From Exophiala sp. HKRS030 (Eukaryota; Ascomycota; Eurotiomycetes; Chaetothyriales; Herpotrichiellaceae), in the NCBI GenBank assembly GCA_023897205.1, contig JAHWDD010000007.1:1302001-1366000 (forward strand): DNA of 64,000 nt, written 5' to 3'. Positions 30,435-41,888 of this stretch are shown one piece after another. The position numbers and the translations under genes are program-made. The notes under the pieces are model-generated. The model did not search any database. It was not told the DNA's origin and saw only the letters and a program-made list of their open reading frames with translations. How positions within the stretch are numbered: position 1 is the first letter of the stretch; every line of letters starts with the position of its first letter.

Positions 30435-33400
30435 TTATCCCCTCGAGCTTCGGGTCGACCTTGTCGATCGGGCCAGCTGTTCATTTTTCTCTCCTTTGAC
30501 AGCCGGAGCTGAAGGAGGCATGCTCTTCTTTCCACTCCGGCCCTTTCTCACAGATCCAGTGTTGTTATTTTCTTTCAATAGAGGTGAAGATTCGATATTG
30601 GCTCCTGCCATGTCGGATTCTTCATCCTCATGCACCTGTAAATTCGTTTCTTCTGCTTGCATCTCTTCCGCATTAGAAACATCTTCTTCCGCTTCCTTCT
30701 CATCGTCGGACTCTCCGTCGTCGTCATTTTCTGATTCTTCTTTTCGTGGAGTCTTCTTCCTCCTCCTTGACGCCGGACTGCTCGCAAGAACCTCTACTTC
30801 TGCCATCTCGGCATCATCAGCATCGCTGTCTGCCTCAGCATATGAAATGGCAGTTGAGCGTCGAGAACTTTTGCGCGAAGGTTGTTCTGGACTAGATGTT
30901 TCGCTAGCCCTTTTCTTTGGTTTGGGTGTTTTCCTGAGCGGTAGCGTAGACTTCTTCGGCTTCTTAGGCATTTGACCTTCCTCACCATCCTCATTCACGT
31001 CAAGGCGGAGCGCTTCGCTCTTCCGTTTCTTGTTCACCGCCGGCTTTTTGGCATCCTTTCCTGCGGCCTTCAAGGAACGAATATATGATCGCACGAGCTT
31101 CTCCAACCCTCCAGCGACATCCTCAGGAAGATAATTCCTCTCTGCAATCTCCTGCGCAGCTTCGTGGCTTGGAAGAGCTTTGAATAGTGAGCGAGGCAAT
31201 GTGACATTACCAGGCCACGTCTGGAGCAGATTCACGCCTTTCGCGTGGGCAGGCATGAGATCGGCGTAGTTCCGGATGACAGCTTGTGAAAGATCAGAAA
31301 GAACATATATACGCTCCGACGCCGCATCCGCGCCGGTTATACCGTCCTTGGCACCTTTGACACGCTGAGCAATGTGGAATATCAAAGACAAATTATCCTC
31401 GGTGGCAACAGTACAGAGATAGAACACGATGTACTTGGAGAAATCCAGTAATTCGCCGTCAAAATCCACACTCTCCGCGGTTGGATAGTCAGGGTGATGA
31501 GCCAGTAAGCTGAGCAAGCGCGCAAAGATTGATTCCATGACATTTTGAGGTACTTTTCTGTCACTCGATTTCTGAACCTGCTGCTTGGCAAAATATTGGA
31601 CTCGTGCTTTCATCCAGGTCATTGTCGAAGTTCGAAGCTCAATGTCGGGCTCGAAAGCCAGAAGAAACATGGCAGTGAACCATCGGTGGGCAAGCCGATT
31701 TTGACCAAGATACTTCTTGAGATAAGTGACAAATCCTACTCGGACGGGATTGGGAGGGTTGATCATGATCATAAGGATATTGATGAACATGGTCGGCTTG
31801 ACGAGGTCTTCGCATCTCCGTTGGTGACTGCAAAGCTTCAAGATAAAATGGACAGCGATAAGTCGCAAGCAATTCTTCTGAGCAGGAGGTGTGTCTTTAG
31901 ACGGCGTGATCTCGCCTTCATTCTGGACGATGGACATGAGCAACTTGATAGCTACTTCGGCAGCCTCTTCGAGTTCGGAAGACTTCTCTTCATGCGACCG
32001 ACATTGGTTGACAAGAATCTTAAGTGCCAGTTCTTTGGCTTTGGTCTCGTCGTCAGGGCTGTTGGTCCAGGCATTTGGATCATCCTCGGAGCTAGGTGAG
32101 TGGTTTTTGCGTAAGATATCTCCGACTGTTAGCTGCTGCAAAGCGCGTCTGTGCTCATTCGAGGCGGCTGGAACTAGAAGAGATATTTGAGAAATTGTGG
32201 CCAGGTGGGCTAGGAAGTGAGGCGATGCTAGGGTGCAATCCCTCAGAGCCTTGGCTAGGAGATCTTTGGCATACATTTCCTTCTTATCGGCAACCATGAT
32301 AATGATAGACACAGCGTGTTTTGCTGCCCGTGGTGATTGCGAAAAGAGCGCAAAATGCGTCAACGCTGTCAGGAATTTGCGGTCTTTCGGTACTTCACTG
32401 GGATATCTGCGAGCGAACGCTGCACAAGCTTTCAATGTATCTGCCGCCCCCGTCTCCTCAGCCTTGGTGGAAGTAGGAGCACTTTCCTCGAGCTCCTTGC
32501 AAAGGGCTTGGATGTGAAATTTGAGCACTTCTGGGTGTCGAGCGGAAATTTCCTTCAGGACCTCTTGTGCAACTTCTCCGAGGCCCGCTTCATCTGTCCT
32601 CGAGACTTGCATGATCGTTGGGACATGGCTGCGGTTATAGGTGATCAAGGCACATCGGTAGAGGATGGGCTGAATTGTATCCATCAAAAATTGAGCACTT
32701 GTTGGCCCTTCTCGGATTCGTTTGGTGAGCTCTTTGATCGCTTTGGTGACTGTACGATAGTCGTTCTCGGCACCGACGGCGAATCGAATGAGCTGGTATG
32801 CACGACGATCATGTTGCTTTGCAAACTTCCACAGGCCAGCAGAAACATCGCTAGAATCAGGGAAGGACTTGGAGATCACCTCAATATACCTACCAAGGCG
32901 ATCTTTGATCTGTGCTTCAAACCCATCATCGTCAACAATTCCGCCATTATAGTCTTCGCAAGCTTGGACAAAAACAACCATTCCTTTACTTAGCTGCACC
33001 TGGCGATTTTGAAGGCTGAAGAACACTGCCCTCGACTTGGGTTCCAATGAATGTACCAATGTCAAAATGCGACGTGCTCGGATGGCATCCGGGTCGACAG
33101 GTGGCGTAGCTTGCGAAACGATCTCTTTCTGACTGGCACGTTGCTTCTGGCCGTCTGATTTATGAGCCTTGATGGGAGGGAAGGATAACGGCAGTAAGCT
33201 ATCGTAGAGGGCTCTGTCGATGAAAGTATGTACATGGGCATCGTTCGTATAAAATGCCCGCAATAAGCGATTTGCAATGTCGCCGACCGCTTCTTTCACG
33301 ACCGAGACACCCTCCTCAATGTCATGAGATGCTACCCCCCATATTCGAGCAAGAAGTTCAATGGCTTGTTCTCTCACAGTGTGCTTCCGGTCGGTCACTC

Positions 33401-35003
33401 GTTCGGCCAGAATGGTAAAAACGGTGCCTTGTTTGTTAAGGCCACCATCAGCTCCTAGAGTGTTGATCAGGGCATGATAATTGAACGTGCTGATTGCTCG
33501 GATTGCGGCCAGCCGAACATGTTCTTCTTGGTCATGTAGGAGTTGGGCGAATGCGAGCAGCAAGGCCTGGAGTTCTTCGTCGCTCAAACCAATCCCGCCA
33601 GCGGAGGTCATAAGGATACGAGCAGCTGCAATAGCCCATGCCTGACGGACTTTGGGTGACTTATCAATGCGACGTCCGTAGAAGGCCTGATACGCGGACG
33701 TATGTACGGTAGCAAAGGGCTTCGGTGATGCTGGTAGTAGGATCGGATTGGCAACTTGAGGGTCAGGGTCTGGGCGTTCGATCGATGGCAAAGGGAATGC
33801 GGCTGGATCGAGCGGCACTGACGTGGCTAGACCGGCGATTCCTATACCGGCTGTAATATCACCAATGGTTTCAGTGGCCAGTTCGCGGAGCGCCGGAGAG
33901 TCCGAATTGAATTCTGCTTCGATCTGTGGGATCACATTCAGGAGGACGTCCGGACAGGCTCGCCACAATTCTCTCAACAGGCGATGCGCTTTGCGCAAGT
34001 CTCCAAAGCCTTCGTTGTTGTCGTCGGAATCGTCGATCTCTGACAATCGTCGGTGTTTCGACTTGGAAAACCCATTCGTGTTAGTGGCGGTGGAAGCATC
34101 GACAATCACTGTCCCAAAATATTGCGTGATCTGAGTGGTCATCTTCTCAGGACAGCTGGTACAGAGTGCTTTGGCCATGTTATATGCGGGAGGATAGTCC
34201 TTCACCAGCAGGGTGGCCTGTTTGGTGTCTTGTGCGCCCCGCTTCTTACCTTTCTGGCTGACATCCTGACTGTCGCCGGTGTCGACGCGCAAGAACTGGG
34301 AGATGATGACATCGGTAACATCCTGAGGCAGTGTCACTTCGTCCACAACTGCAACTAGCAAATTCTTTAGGTGATATTCCACGCTCTTTGATATCTCCAC
34401 GCCCGAAACACCTTTGCTAGATCCTGACACAATATCGAATGCCGTAGTGAAGAGGGAGACGATGAGGTTGTCATGATTAGGGATGTCTGTAACGAGCAAG
34501 ATACTTTGGGAGTCGGAGAGCGAACTGAGGATATAGACGTGCTGAGCGTTGTAAGCATTGGTTGGATCGGCAAGTGCAGGTAGTATTGAATTGATGACCA
34601 CTGTGAATATGTCCTACAACGTGTTAGCTGGTCTTGACGGAGCGTGTCGGCTGCTCACCTTGAGTTGGCCTTCGATGAAAGGCGCATCGGGCGCACAGAT
34701 CTTCAAGACATCCACGATACACGAAACAGTCCATGCTCTCACGCCTTTATCCTTGTGGCCGAGGAGGTTGGCATTCGCGAGGTCTTGGGCGAGTGTAGTG
34801 AAAGCGCGCGAGTCGACCTGATCAAGATCATACTTGCGCAACTCCGCAGCCAGCTTCTGTAGTCGTGCTAGCAAGTCTGCGACAGGGATTGGTTTGCCGG
34901 CACGCCATGTCAGAGTATCGTCGAAGTGAAGGCCGGGAATTTCATAGCGGTGGTCCTGCTGCGTACTGCCCGCAGCGGCGGTATTGCGAGGCCGAGCAGG
35001 CAT
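30435..35003 (-). CDS. pds5: sister-chromatid cohesion protein Pds5
   Basis: Two exons, 35003-34659 and 34613-30435, joined across a 45-nt GT-AG intron so that GQLK continues as DIFTVVINS; 1507 aa. The N-terminal part (LQKLAAELRKYDLDQVD, then WTVSCIVDVLKICAPDAPF) is the conserved start of Pds5/Spo76. The middle is HEAT-repeat helical. The final 200 residues are disordered, alternating basic and strongly acidic blocks with KKR-rich nuclear-localisation-like clusters. Pds5 binds the Scc1-Smc3 gate of cohesin and regulates loading, release (with Wpl1) and acetylation of the ring on chromatin. Start taken at 35003; the in-frame GTG 6 codons further up is unlikely. Length and architecture match filamentous-fungal orthologues. 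The gene heads away from the DUF1349 gene upstream in the same direction. Confidence 0.94.
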
Positions 35004-35326
35004 ACTTCGGGGTATGGTCACACCTCAAAAGTCATCTTCGTGCGGATCGACGGGTCTTGAGATCTTCGTATGTTGACTGCGCTCTGGCTGAAAATCGGTT
35101 TGCTCCCTGTCTCATAACAAGTAGCAATAAAATGCGCCGTACGGTAAGATGTTGTATTGGCGGGAGGAATGAAGTCGACGAGCGTGAAATTTAGTGGGGA
35201 ATATCAAAATCAGCGAGGACGCGTTTTCTCATTCTGGACGCGTTCAAGGCCAGTGAATTGATTCCAAGCGCCTTGTGGATCATTACTACGAGATCTATAT
35301 AGTTCACAGTCTCCTCCGTATAGGCC
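35004..35326. other. intergenic, 323 bp (PDS5 promoter)
   Basis: Between the DUF1349 stop and the PDS5 start, both on the minus strand. No gene seen. Confidence 0.5.
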
Positions 35327-35914
35327 TCATGCAGTCTTGATAGATAGATTCTCGAAGTGCACAATCAGATCGTCCTTTTCACCGTGAGGGGCAGGTTTGG
35401 CAGCAAATGGCCCAACCCAGCATTCAGTCTTGCCATCGATCTCTCCCCACCATGTCACCTCTCGGAGAGGATGTCTCTGCCCATCTCCCAAGAGCCATAC
35501 CCATAGACTGCCATCACTAGCATTTTCCAGCTCAATGGTTGCGTTGGAACTTGACGCCGACGCGAGAGGCCGGAGACTCCAGTCGGACCATCTATCCTTG
35601 GCCACCGCGCTGACATGTGGTTTCTCATGTACGAATTCAATACCAGCCTTGATCCAGCGTATATTGTCACCGGATCTGATGACGAGACAGAGACCACCTT
35701 GGTCATATTTGTCTTTCCAGCTAGCGGACACCGTCACCTTTGCTGACTGGAAGGTATCTTTGGTCGTTGTCTTGTATAACATAGGGGCATTATTGGAATG
35801 TGTCGCCGGAGGCTTGTCCCAGAGATCTGTACCAGGAGGGCAAGTGATGTCGAATGGCCCCGTGAGGTCTGGAATGGCATGCTTTGTGTGTATTGCGCTG
35901 AATTCCGACTTCAT
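35327..35914 (-). CDS. DUF1349 family protein
   Basis: Single exon, 195 aa, start at 35914 (MKSEFSAIHTKHAIP). It shows the DUF1349 pattern of a small concanavalin A-like beta-sandwich: DITCPPGTDLWDKPP, a strand pair around VTVSASWKDKYDQGGLCL, then IRWIKAGIEFVHEKPHVSAV and RDWSDWSL-type turns. The length is typical for the family. Fungal and bacterial members are soluble proteins of unknown biochemical role; yeast relatives are described as regulators of enolase expression, and a carbohydrate- or ligand-binding role is only inferred from the fold. No signal peptide or membrane segment is visible. Confidence 0.88.
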   Translation of the reverse strand: MKSEFSAIHTKHAIPDLTGPFDITCPPGTDLWDKPPATHSNNAPMLYKTTTKDTFQSAKVTVSASWKDKYDQGGLCLVIRSGDNIRWIKAGIEFVHEKPHVSAVAKDRWSDWSLRPLASASSSNATIELENASDGSLWVWLLGDGQRHPLREVTWWGEIDGKTECWVGPFAAKPAPHGEKDDLIVHFENLSIKTA

Positions 35915-37346
35915 TTTGTCAGGACCTTGGATGTTCTCGAGGTGTGCTCTTGGTATTGCGCAATTGCTCCTTATTTCTCTCTCTGTCCAGTCGATATCTT
36001 GTTTGAGTCTGCGTCAATTAAAACACGAGGCCTGGAATGAAATATATATCTATTCCAGCGGAACGATACGTGGTCAATCTCTGTTGCTCTGTTGGGTAAT
36101 TACCTGCGGTACATCTGTATGAGGTACCGTTGCCGCAGCCGTCGCCCAAAACGGGAGTGGTGCCTACGGCATTGCTCCGACTTGGATCCAAAGCGTGCGT
36201 TGAGACTGAGAAGAGACTCGACTGTCACATCATTCGTCCATAACCCTGGCTCAAAGTGCCACATGGTCGACGGTTATCAAAGCTCAAGCCGCGGAGTTTT
36301 CGTCATGGCTGGCTTCAAAGTAACCTTGGACTAGGGCCAGTGCGTCACCAGACGCCTAGATCCCTTGAACAAGCGGTAGAAGCGCACCATCTCTAAGTCT
36401 TGGGGGTTGCAAGGGGGGTAACTCATGGAAAGCACATGGCGCGGTGTTCCAGGCGCAGCGGTTTCTGTGATGATACTAAAAAAACTCGTCGGCCTGAAAG
36501 CTCCTTAAAATATCCTGTACTCGTAATTGATCGTTGTTCGAATTGCATACCCATTTCGTACTCCGTACCGCGTATTCCTCCTTGAAGCACACTCCACTGC
36601 TCCTGTTTAGGTAGGATGCTGCGAGTAATAAGGCCCGGGATGTCGACCAGAACGCCCCTGTGTGAGAATTGCAGGGGTTGCCGATCTTGCATGGGGAACC
36701 AGACCTTAGGGCCTTGTTCGGCTCATCCTAGGGAGGTTAAGAAAACCACCTCGTGGGTACCGTCGAGCTCGATGAATGGCGCTTTGGTGATCAACATTCC
36801 CACCAGCACACCTTTTACGAGCTCGTCCTTCGTAATAAATGACGATCGGGGTCAAAGGCGTGGAGAGTCAATCCAATCCAAGCTCATGAAAGCGGGTTTC
36901 CGTAAAGACTTCGCGGCCATGTGCGCAATCACCGTCACCGTCACCGGCCTGCGCCCTGTTGGAGGCTGTGTAGCCATGCTGGGGCTAGTGAAATTCGCTA
37001 CCATCCCAATCTCGCCAGGCATCCTCGTTTGAGATCGTTTGGGCTTAATATTTGGGGCCGCAGCCCTATTTTACTGTCTCGCAAGTTGAAGGATTCCTGC
37101 AAGACGCATGTAGAAATTCTCCTGTTTCTCAAACACCAGGTTGCGTCTTCCTACTCCGTACCCATTTCTAATTCACCTGGCTGTCTGTTCACCCACAATA
37201 CATTTCCCAGTCTCTCCTTGAAATCTACGACTCGACACTCCTTCACGGCCTCAACCCTCTCTTCTTCGATTCTCTCATATGGCGGCAAGATTCTCCAGAC
37301 TCGGAGGCCTGCCAAATCCACTCACTCCCCTCACTCCCCACACACC
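35915..37346. other. divergent intergenic region, 1.4 kb
   Basis: Lies between the divergent DUF1349 and GT69 start codons, so it holds both promoters. TACTCCGTA occurs at 36559-36567 and 37152-37160. The 200 bp before the GT69 start codon are pyrimidine-rich, as is common before fungal starts. An open frame continues upstream of the GT69 ATG to 36921, but its composition is not protein-like. Confidence 0.5.
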
Positions 37347-38978
37347 ATGAGTGTCCGCAGCCTACAGTACGATGAGAATTCCTACGAGCTGTCAGGGACG
37401 AGCACCAACGATACAGACGAGCAGGACCTCGACCTTCCTTTCTACGAGCAAGACGCATCCACTGACGACCTCCAAGCCCATTTACTCACCGGGAATGCCC
37501 TGCTGGCCAGTGCCAAACCTGACCACTACCGACTATCTTCATTAACTCCAACATGGCTGCGCAAGCAATACATCTCTCGACGCTCTCGAACGCGCACAAA
37601 GCGCCTTGCTCGCCGATGTTCATGCTCTCCTAGATCATTTGCTCGGAGATTTGCCTTATTTTGTTACACTTTCATCACGACAATTGTCGTCATTGTGCTG
37701 GTCGGAGGCGTCTTCTTCCCGGGCTACACACACCTGCCACCCCATTACAAAGTCTTGAAGCGCCAGGTGCTGGCCTCTGAAGCGCCGGGACGTGCCAATC
37801 TCCAGGGACAGAAGATTTTCATTGCGGCGAGCCTGTCTGACAAAGAAGGGAAATTGTTCTCGGGCGATTGGGGCAGGAACGTCTTGGAGTTGATTCGAAT
37901 CCTGGGCCCAGAGAATACGTTCTTGTCAATATACGTTAATGACTCCGGGCCCGAGTCGAAGCAGACCTTGGAAGAATTTGAGCGTCGTGTTCCTTGCGAG
38001 CACGACTTGGTCTTCGAGGATCATCTGGACTGGAGCCAATTGAAGCATGTGACGCTTCCAGGCGGCTCGCAGCGTGTGAAACGCATCGAATACCTCTCGG
38101 AGGTCCGCAACCGAGCATTGTTCCCCCTCGACAAGTCCACAACCATATTCGATAAACTTCTGTACCTGAACGACGTCTACTTCCGCCCACTGGATGCTGC
38201 ACAGCTCCTCCTCTCAACTCATACGATTGCTGAGGGTCGAACGGATTATCGGGCAGCATGTGCGGTCGATTTCATCAATCCTTTCAAGTTCTACGACACT
38301 TATGCAACTAGAGATCTGGAAGGGTATGGCATGGGTTTGCCGTTCTTCCCTTGGTTTTCTGCCAACGGCGATGAGCAGAGTCATCAGGATGTCTTAGATG
38401 GCACAGATGCGGTGCGAGTAAAGAGCTGTTGGGGTGGTATGGTAGCATTCGATGCTGCCTTCTTCCAGAAACAACCTGGCTCGGAGCACACAATCACCGC
38501 TGGGAACCAGAGCCCGAGTAATCTAAGTGCACCCTACCGATTTCGGGCCGAGAAGGACACCTTCTGGGATGCCTCGGAATGTTGTCTTATCCACGCAGAT
38601 ATCCAAAATCCCGAGCCCGGCAAATCGGGTATCTACATGAACCCATTTGTTCGGGTCGCATACGACACCAAGACACTGTCCTGGTTGGGGTTCACGAGGC
38701 GATTTGAACGACTGTACACTCCGATTCATTGGCTCTTGGATTTTCTCACCAATACACCGCGCCATAACCCAAGGCGAGACGAGGAGCCATGGCAGCCATT
38801 TATAGAAATGGTTTGGCTTCCCGACAGCAGTCTAGAACAAGGTGGTTCTTTTCAACAAATGCCCAGAATGGCCAACCATGCGGGATTTTGTGGCCGGCGA
38901 GGTCTTGCAGTAATGAAAGAAAACGCTGATCTTGTGGAGAGTGAACACAATTGGGAAAATATCCCAATTCCATCTTGA
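37347..38978 (+). CDS. GT69 alpha-mannosyltransferase (CMT1/CAP59-like), type II membrane
   Basis: Single exon, 543 aa from ATG 37347 (MSVRSLQYDENSYE). The topology is type II: about 100 cytosolic residues rich in Arg/Ser, one transmembrane helix at about residues 103-126 (CYTFITTIVVIVLVGGVFFP), then a lumenal catalytic domain. Family features are IFIAASLSDKEGKLFSGDW, an NDSGPESK segment, EYLSEVRNRAL, LYLNDVYFRP, FPWFSANGDEQSHQ-type loops, CWGGMVAFDAAFF, ASECCLIHAD and MNPFVRVAYD, all of the Cryptococcus CAP59/CMT1 (GT69) type. Members transfer mannose in the Golgi during capsule or cell-wall glycan assembly. The specific linkage is not predictable. An upstream in-frame extension to 36921 is rejected as non-coding. 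Confidence 0.93.
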   Translation: MSVRSLQYDENSYELSGTSTNDTDEQDLDLPFYEQDASTDDLQAHLLTGNALLASAKPDHYRLSSLTPTWLRKQYISRRSRTRTKRLARRCSCSPRSFARRFALFCYTFITTIVVIVLVGGVFFPGYTHLPPHYKVLKRQVLASEAPGRANLQGQKIFIAASLSDKEGKLFSGDWGRNVLELIRILGPENTFLSIYVNDSGPESKQTLEEFERRVPCEHDLVFEDHLDWSQLKHVTLPGGSQRVKRIEYLSEVRNRALFPLDKSTTIFDKLLYLNDVYFRPLDAAQLLLSTHTIAEGRTDYRAACAVDFINPFKFYDTYATRDLEGYGMGLPFFPWFSANGDEQSHQDVLDGTDAVRVKSCWGGMVAFDAAFFQKQPGSEHTITAGNQSPSNLSAPYRFRAEKDTFWDASECCLIHADIQNPEPGKSGIYMNPFVRVAYDTKTLSWLGFTRRFERLYTPIHWLLDFLTNTPRHNPRRDEEPWQPFIEMVWLPDSSLEQGGSFQQMPRMANHAGFCGRRGLAVMKENADLVESEHNWENIPIPS

Positions 38979-39496
38979 TTTTTGCATAGCGATGGTGTTT
39001 CGGTGACTTGCATCATTCGCGGTCAACATATAATGGTAACATCTGAATAGAGCCTTGATCATGAGAGGGCGCGGCTTTTGTTGCTATAGGGCCATATTGA
39101 TGGCCTGTCGACCTTCAGATATAACACGGTGACAATGAACAAAAAAAATGCAGATAATACTCCATGCTTTTCCCTTATACCTTGTGTCTTGTGCGTTGCG
39201 CCTCCTGCCTCCTTCCCAGAACGTACCTCCCGATTCACTCTCCGTAGATTTTCACGCTTCGCGATTCTGCGCCGCACACCCAACGCGCTACCCATCGCGG
39301 TCCTTGATTTTGAGAAGATGTGTTAGTGTTTTTCGTTCTTGTTGTGGTCTGGCCGCCTTCTCTTTCATCTTCCTCTCACTTGGTCCTTTATCAACTCCCT
39401 CAAAAACCCCCATCCATCTCATTCCACACCAACTAAGAAACATCGTCTCTATCGCGCTTCCTCAGATTGCAATTGTCCAAGGGAAGTGCGACCAAG
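38979..39496. other. intergenic, 518 bp
   Basis: GT69 3'UTR and the promoter of the next plus-strand gene; the 150 bp before 39497 are CT-rich. No gene seen. Confidence 0.5.
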
Positions 39497-41444
39497 ATGA
39501 GTCGTCACGTCGACGATCCAACCACGATCAATGCGTTCCTGCGCATGATCCGTGCCACGCCCCTGTCGGCAAGCCCAAATGCTCGACCAGAAGCCATGGC
39601 CCAAGTAAGTCAATCCCCAAACCACATGTTGACGCACCGGTGAAAGACGCCAGTGCTGACTCGGAGCAGACTGTGCCTCCTGCACCTCTCAATGGTTACT
39701 CTCATGAATCCGGGGTTGGTAACGAGCCACCCGAGACCTGGACTGCACCAGACGGCACTTCTACTTCTGTAGAGGCAAGCCCTGCACGAGAGCCTCTTGC
39801 ACCGCCTCCTACCCCGGAGACTCAACCTGTCACCAACGGAAGCATCACTCTTCTCGAGCCTATCTTTGAAGACGACAGTGATTCGTCGAACGGAGCGAAG
39901 CAGATTCCAGCGAAGACAGGCAATCCAGAATGTACTGAGAGAACCAGCTCGGCTCAAAACGAAGAACCTCAAGTCAGCAATGTTCTTGATACAGTTCCTC
40001 ACGCTCTAACCCCGACTCAGTACGCTCTTTTGGTGAAGACACGAAATGATATTGCTGAAGCAGAAAAGGCACGAATCATCAAGGCCACCCGCGATCGAGC
40101 GGCACGCTACATTGACGAGACGGTGGAGAAATTTCGCCAGTCCAAGGCAGCCATGTTCGCGGCAGTTGAACGACCAGTCCGCCAGGAGGTGCCTCACGTC
40201 GCTACAGGTTAGTCCAAGCTGTAGATGTTTGTGTTGACTTACTGACTGTATTTAATTGGTAAAGACGGCAACCAGGAGACCGGAATCGCTGGCCCCTTCC
40301 CGTCCCCAAAGCCGGTAGAGTCTCCAGAGGCACCTGTTTCGGTGGCCGGTCTGCATCTGTCGGATGATGACAGTCCTATACACCGAATGCAAAATCCTAC
40401 GATCAAGGATGAGGCGATGCTCACTGTTCAGGACAGGACAGTCAGAGAGCGGATCCAAAGTAGCGACGAGCCCCTTCTCGGCGCCCCGACCCAAGGCAGC
40501 ATCCTGTTGCAAGATACCAACTCGTCAGAGACCATAGCCACCGCCAAAGCTGACACTAAAGGAAGTGGTCGCCAGTACAACGAGGATGAAAATGGATATG
40601 AGGGCAGCGATGAAAGCAGTGGCCAGGAGCGAGAAAATCTAACCCATTTCAAGTCCTGGGGAAATCCAACAGCTCGCAATCAGCCAAGTGAGTGGTATCC
40701 AGGTCATCGTTGACACTTTACTGATAATCGCAGGTGCTCGCGTTCGGAAGATCATTCTCACTGGCCTCCCCCCCAAGACAGACCTCACCGTTGTGCAATC
40801 CCTCATTCATGGTGGTGCAGTCGAACATATGGGTTTATCTCCTCCCTCCCCGGAGACCCGCACTCTGACTGCCCATGTCACCTTCGTTTCCGCAGATGCC
40901 TGCGATAGGTTCTTTGACAAATACCCAAATGGCATAGACCTTCGTCATCAGAGCAAGCAATGCCCTATCACAGTTGAAAAGGGGACGACGGTCGATGTCT
41001 TGAGTGGTATGATGCAGGGTTACCTCGAATGTGGTGCTACACGTGTCCTGCAGGTGTCTCTGGTTGATGACGACTGGGGCATCGTGGCATTGCACAAGCT
41101 GGCCGAGGGCAAACAGAAAGTTCGTCAGGTGGAAGCCGTTGTCGATATGTACCACAACGAGGTAAGAGAGATCCTTGGAGCTTTTCCAGCAAACTTACTA
41201 ACTGCAGTAGAATCGTACAGTTACTTTCCGCTTTGCAAGTATCACGCACGCAGTCCAGTTCAAAGGTGTCCTAATTCGTAGCCACGACTTCGAAGGTTGT
41301 CCGGTCGCTTTTGCATTGGATCCTTGTTCAATCGCCACAGACTTCCACTACACTTTAGAAACACTTCTCGTACTTCAGACAGTTCGCGACCGGTTCTGGA
41401 CGTCAAGAGGATCGTTTACAAAAATAGCGATGCCATACGCATGA
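39497..41444 (+). CDS. uncharacterised protein with an RRM-like C-terminal region
   Basis: Five exons: 39497-39604, 39670-40207, 40265-40687, 40734-41161, 41211-41444; introns 46-65 nt, all GT-AG; 576 aa. I do not recognise a named family. Residues 1-330 look disordered (Ser/Pro/Glu-rich). They contain one predicted coiled coil (about residues 140-190) around AEAEKARIIKATRDRAARYI and TVEKFRQSKAAMFAAV. Residues from about 355 read RKIILTGLPPKTDLTVVQSL, then LTAHVTFVSADACDRFFDKY, which fits the beta1-alpha1-beta3-alpha2 pattern of an RNA-recognition motif. A second similar unit follows, split by intron 4 (RVLQVSLVDDDWG, then NRTVTFRFASITHAVQFKGV). The classical aromatic RNP1/RNP2 residues are only partly present. 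The last intron ends TGCAGTAG: using the first AG would give an immediate stop, so the second AG is taken. Confidence 0.75.
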
Positions 41445-41888
41445 TGCTGTGGATTGGGCCAGGGATGAGATGAGGAATGATATGAGAGCTTGTGCTTCAC
41501 GTTGGCTGTGAGGTGTATGGCTCAAAAGCAAAAAAGGAACCAGCAGGTTCAGCAGAACTAGTTCCAAGAGAGTGTGTTCATCTCAGACAATATGAATATC
41601 CCCTAGGGAGTGGACAGGCACGCACGTGCGCATCTGCGAGATGATGGGGCAAATGCAACATGACACCATCTGAATCTTCGGGATTTTCTTTTTTCTGCAC
41701 CATCGACCCCGCCCTCACCTGATTTATTTTTTGCAATCACTATTTACCCCCACTGCCACCTCTTCTTCCTGTTCCTCCTTACTCGTGCCATACATCTTGA
41801 GTTCAGCAGGTGACGGGGATCATATTTGTGTGCGATCTGTCTATCCTCACCACTCTGGCCTCGTTCGAACCCTCCGGGAGCCTCAGCT
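41445..41888. other. intergenic, 444 bp (symporter promoter)
   Basis: Downstream of the uncharacterised gene and upstream of the symporter start; the last 180 bp are strongly pyrimidine-rich. No gene seen. Confidence 0.5.

Noticed and set aside
36921..37346. In-frame upstream extension of the GT69 protein
   Set aside because: No conserved sequence, simple composition typical of 5'UTR, and the ATG at 37347 gives the normal type II topology.
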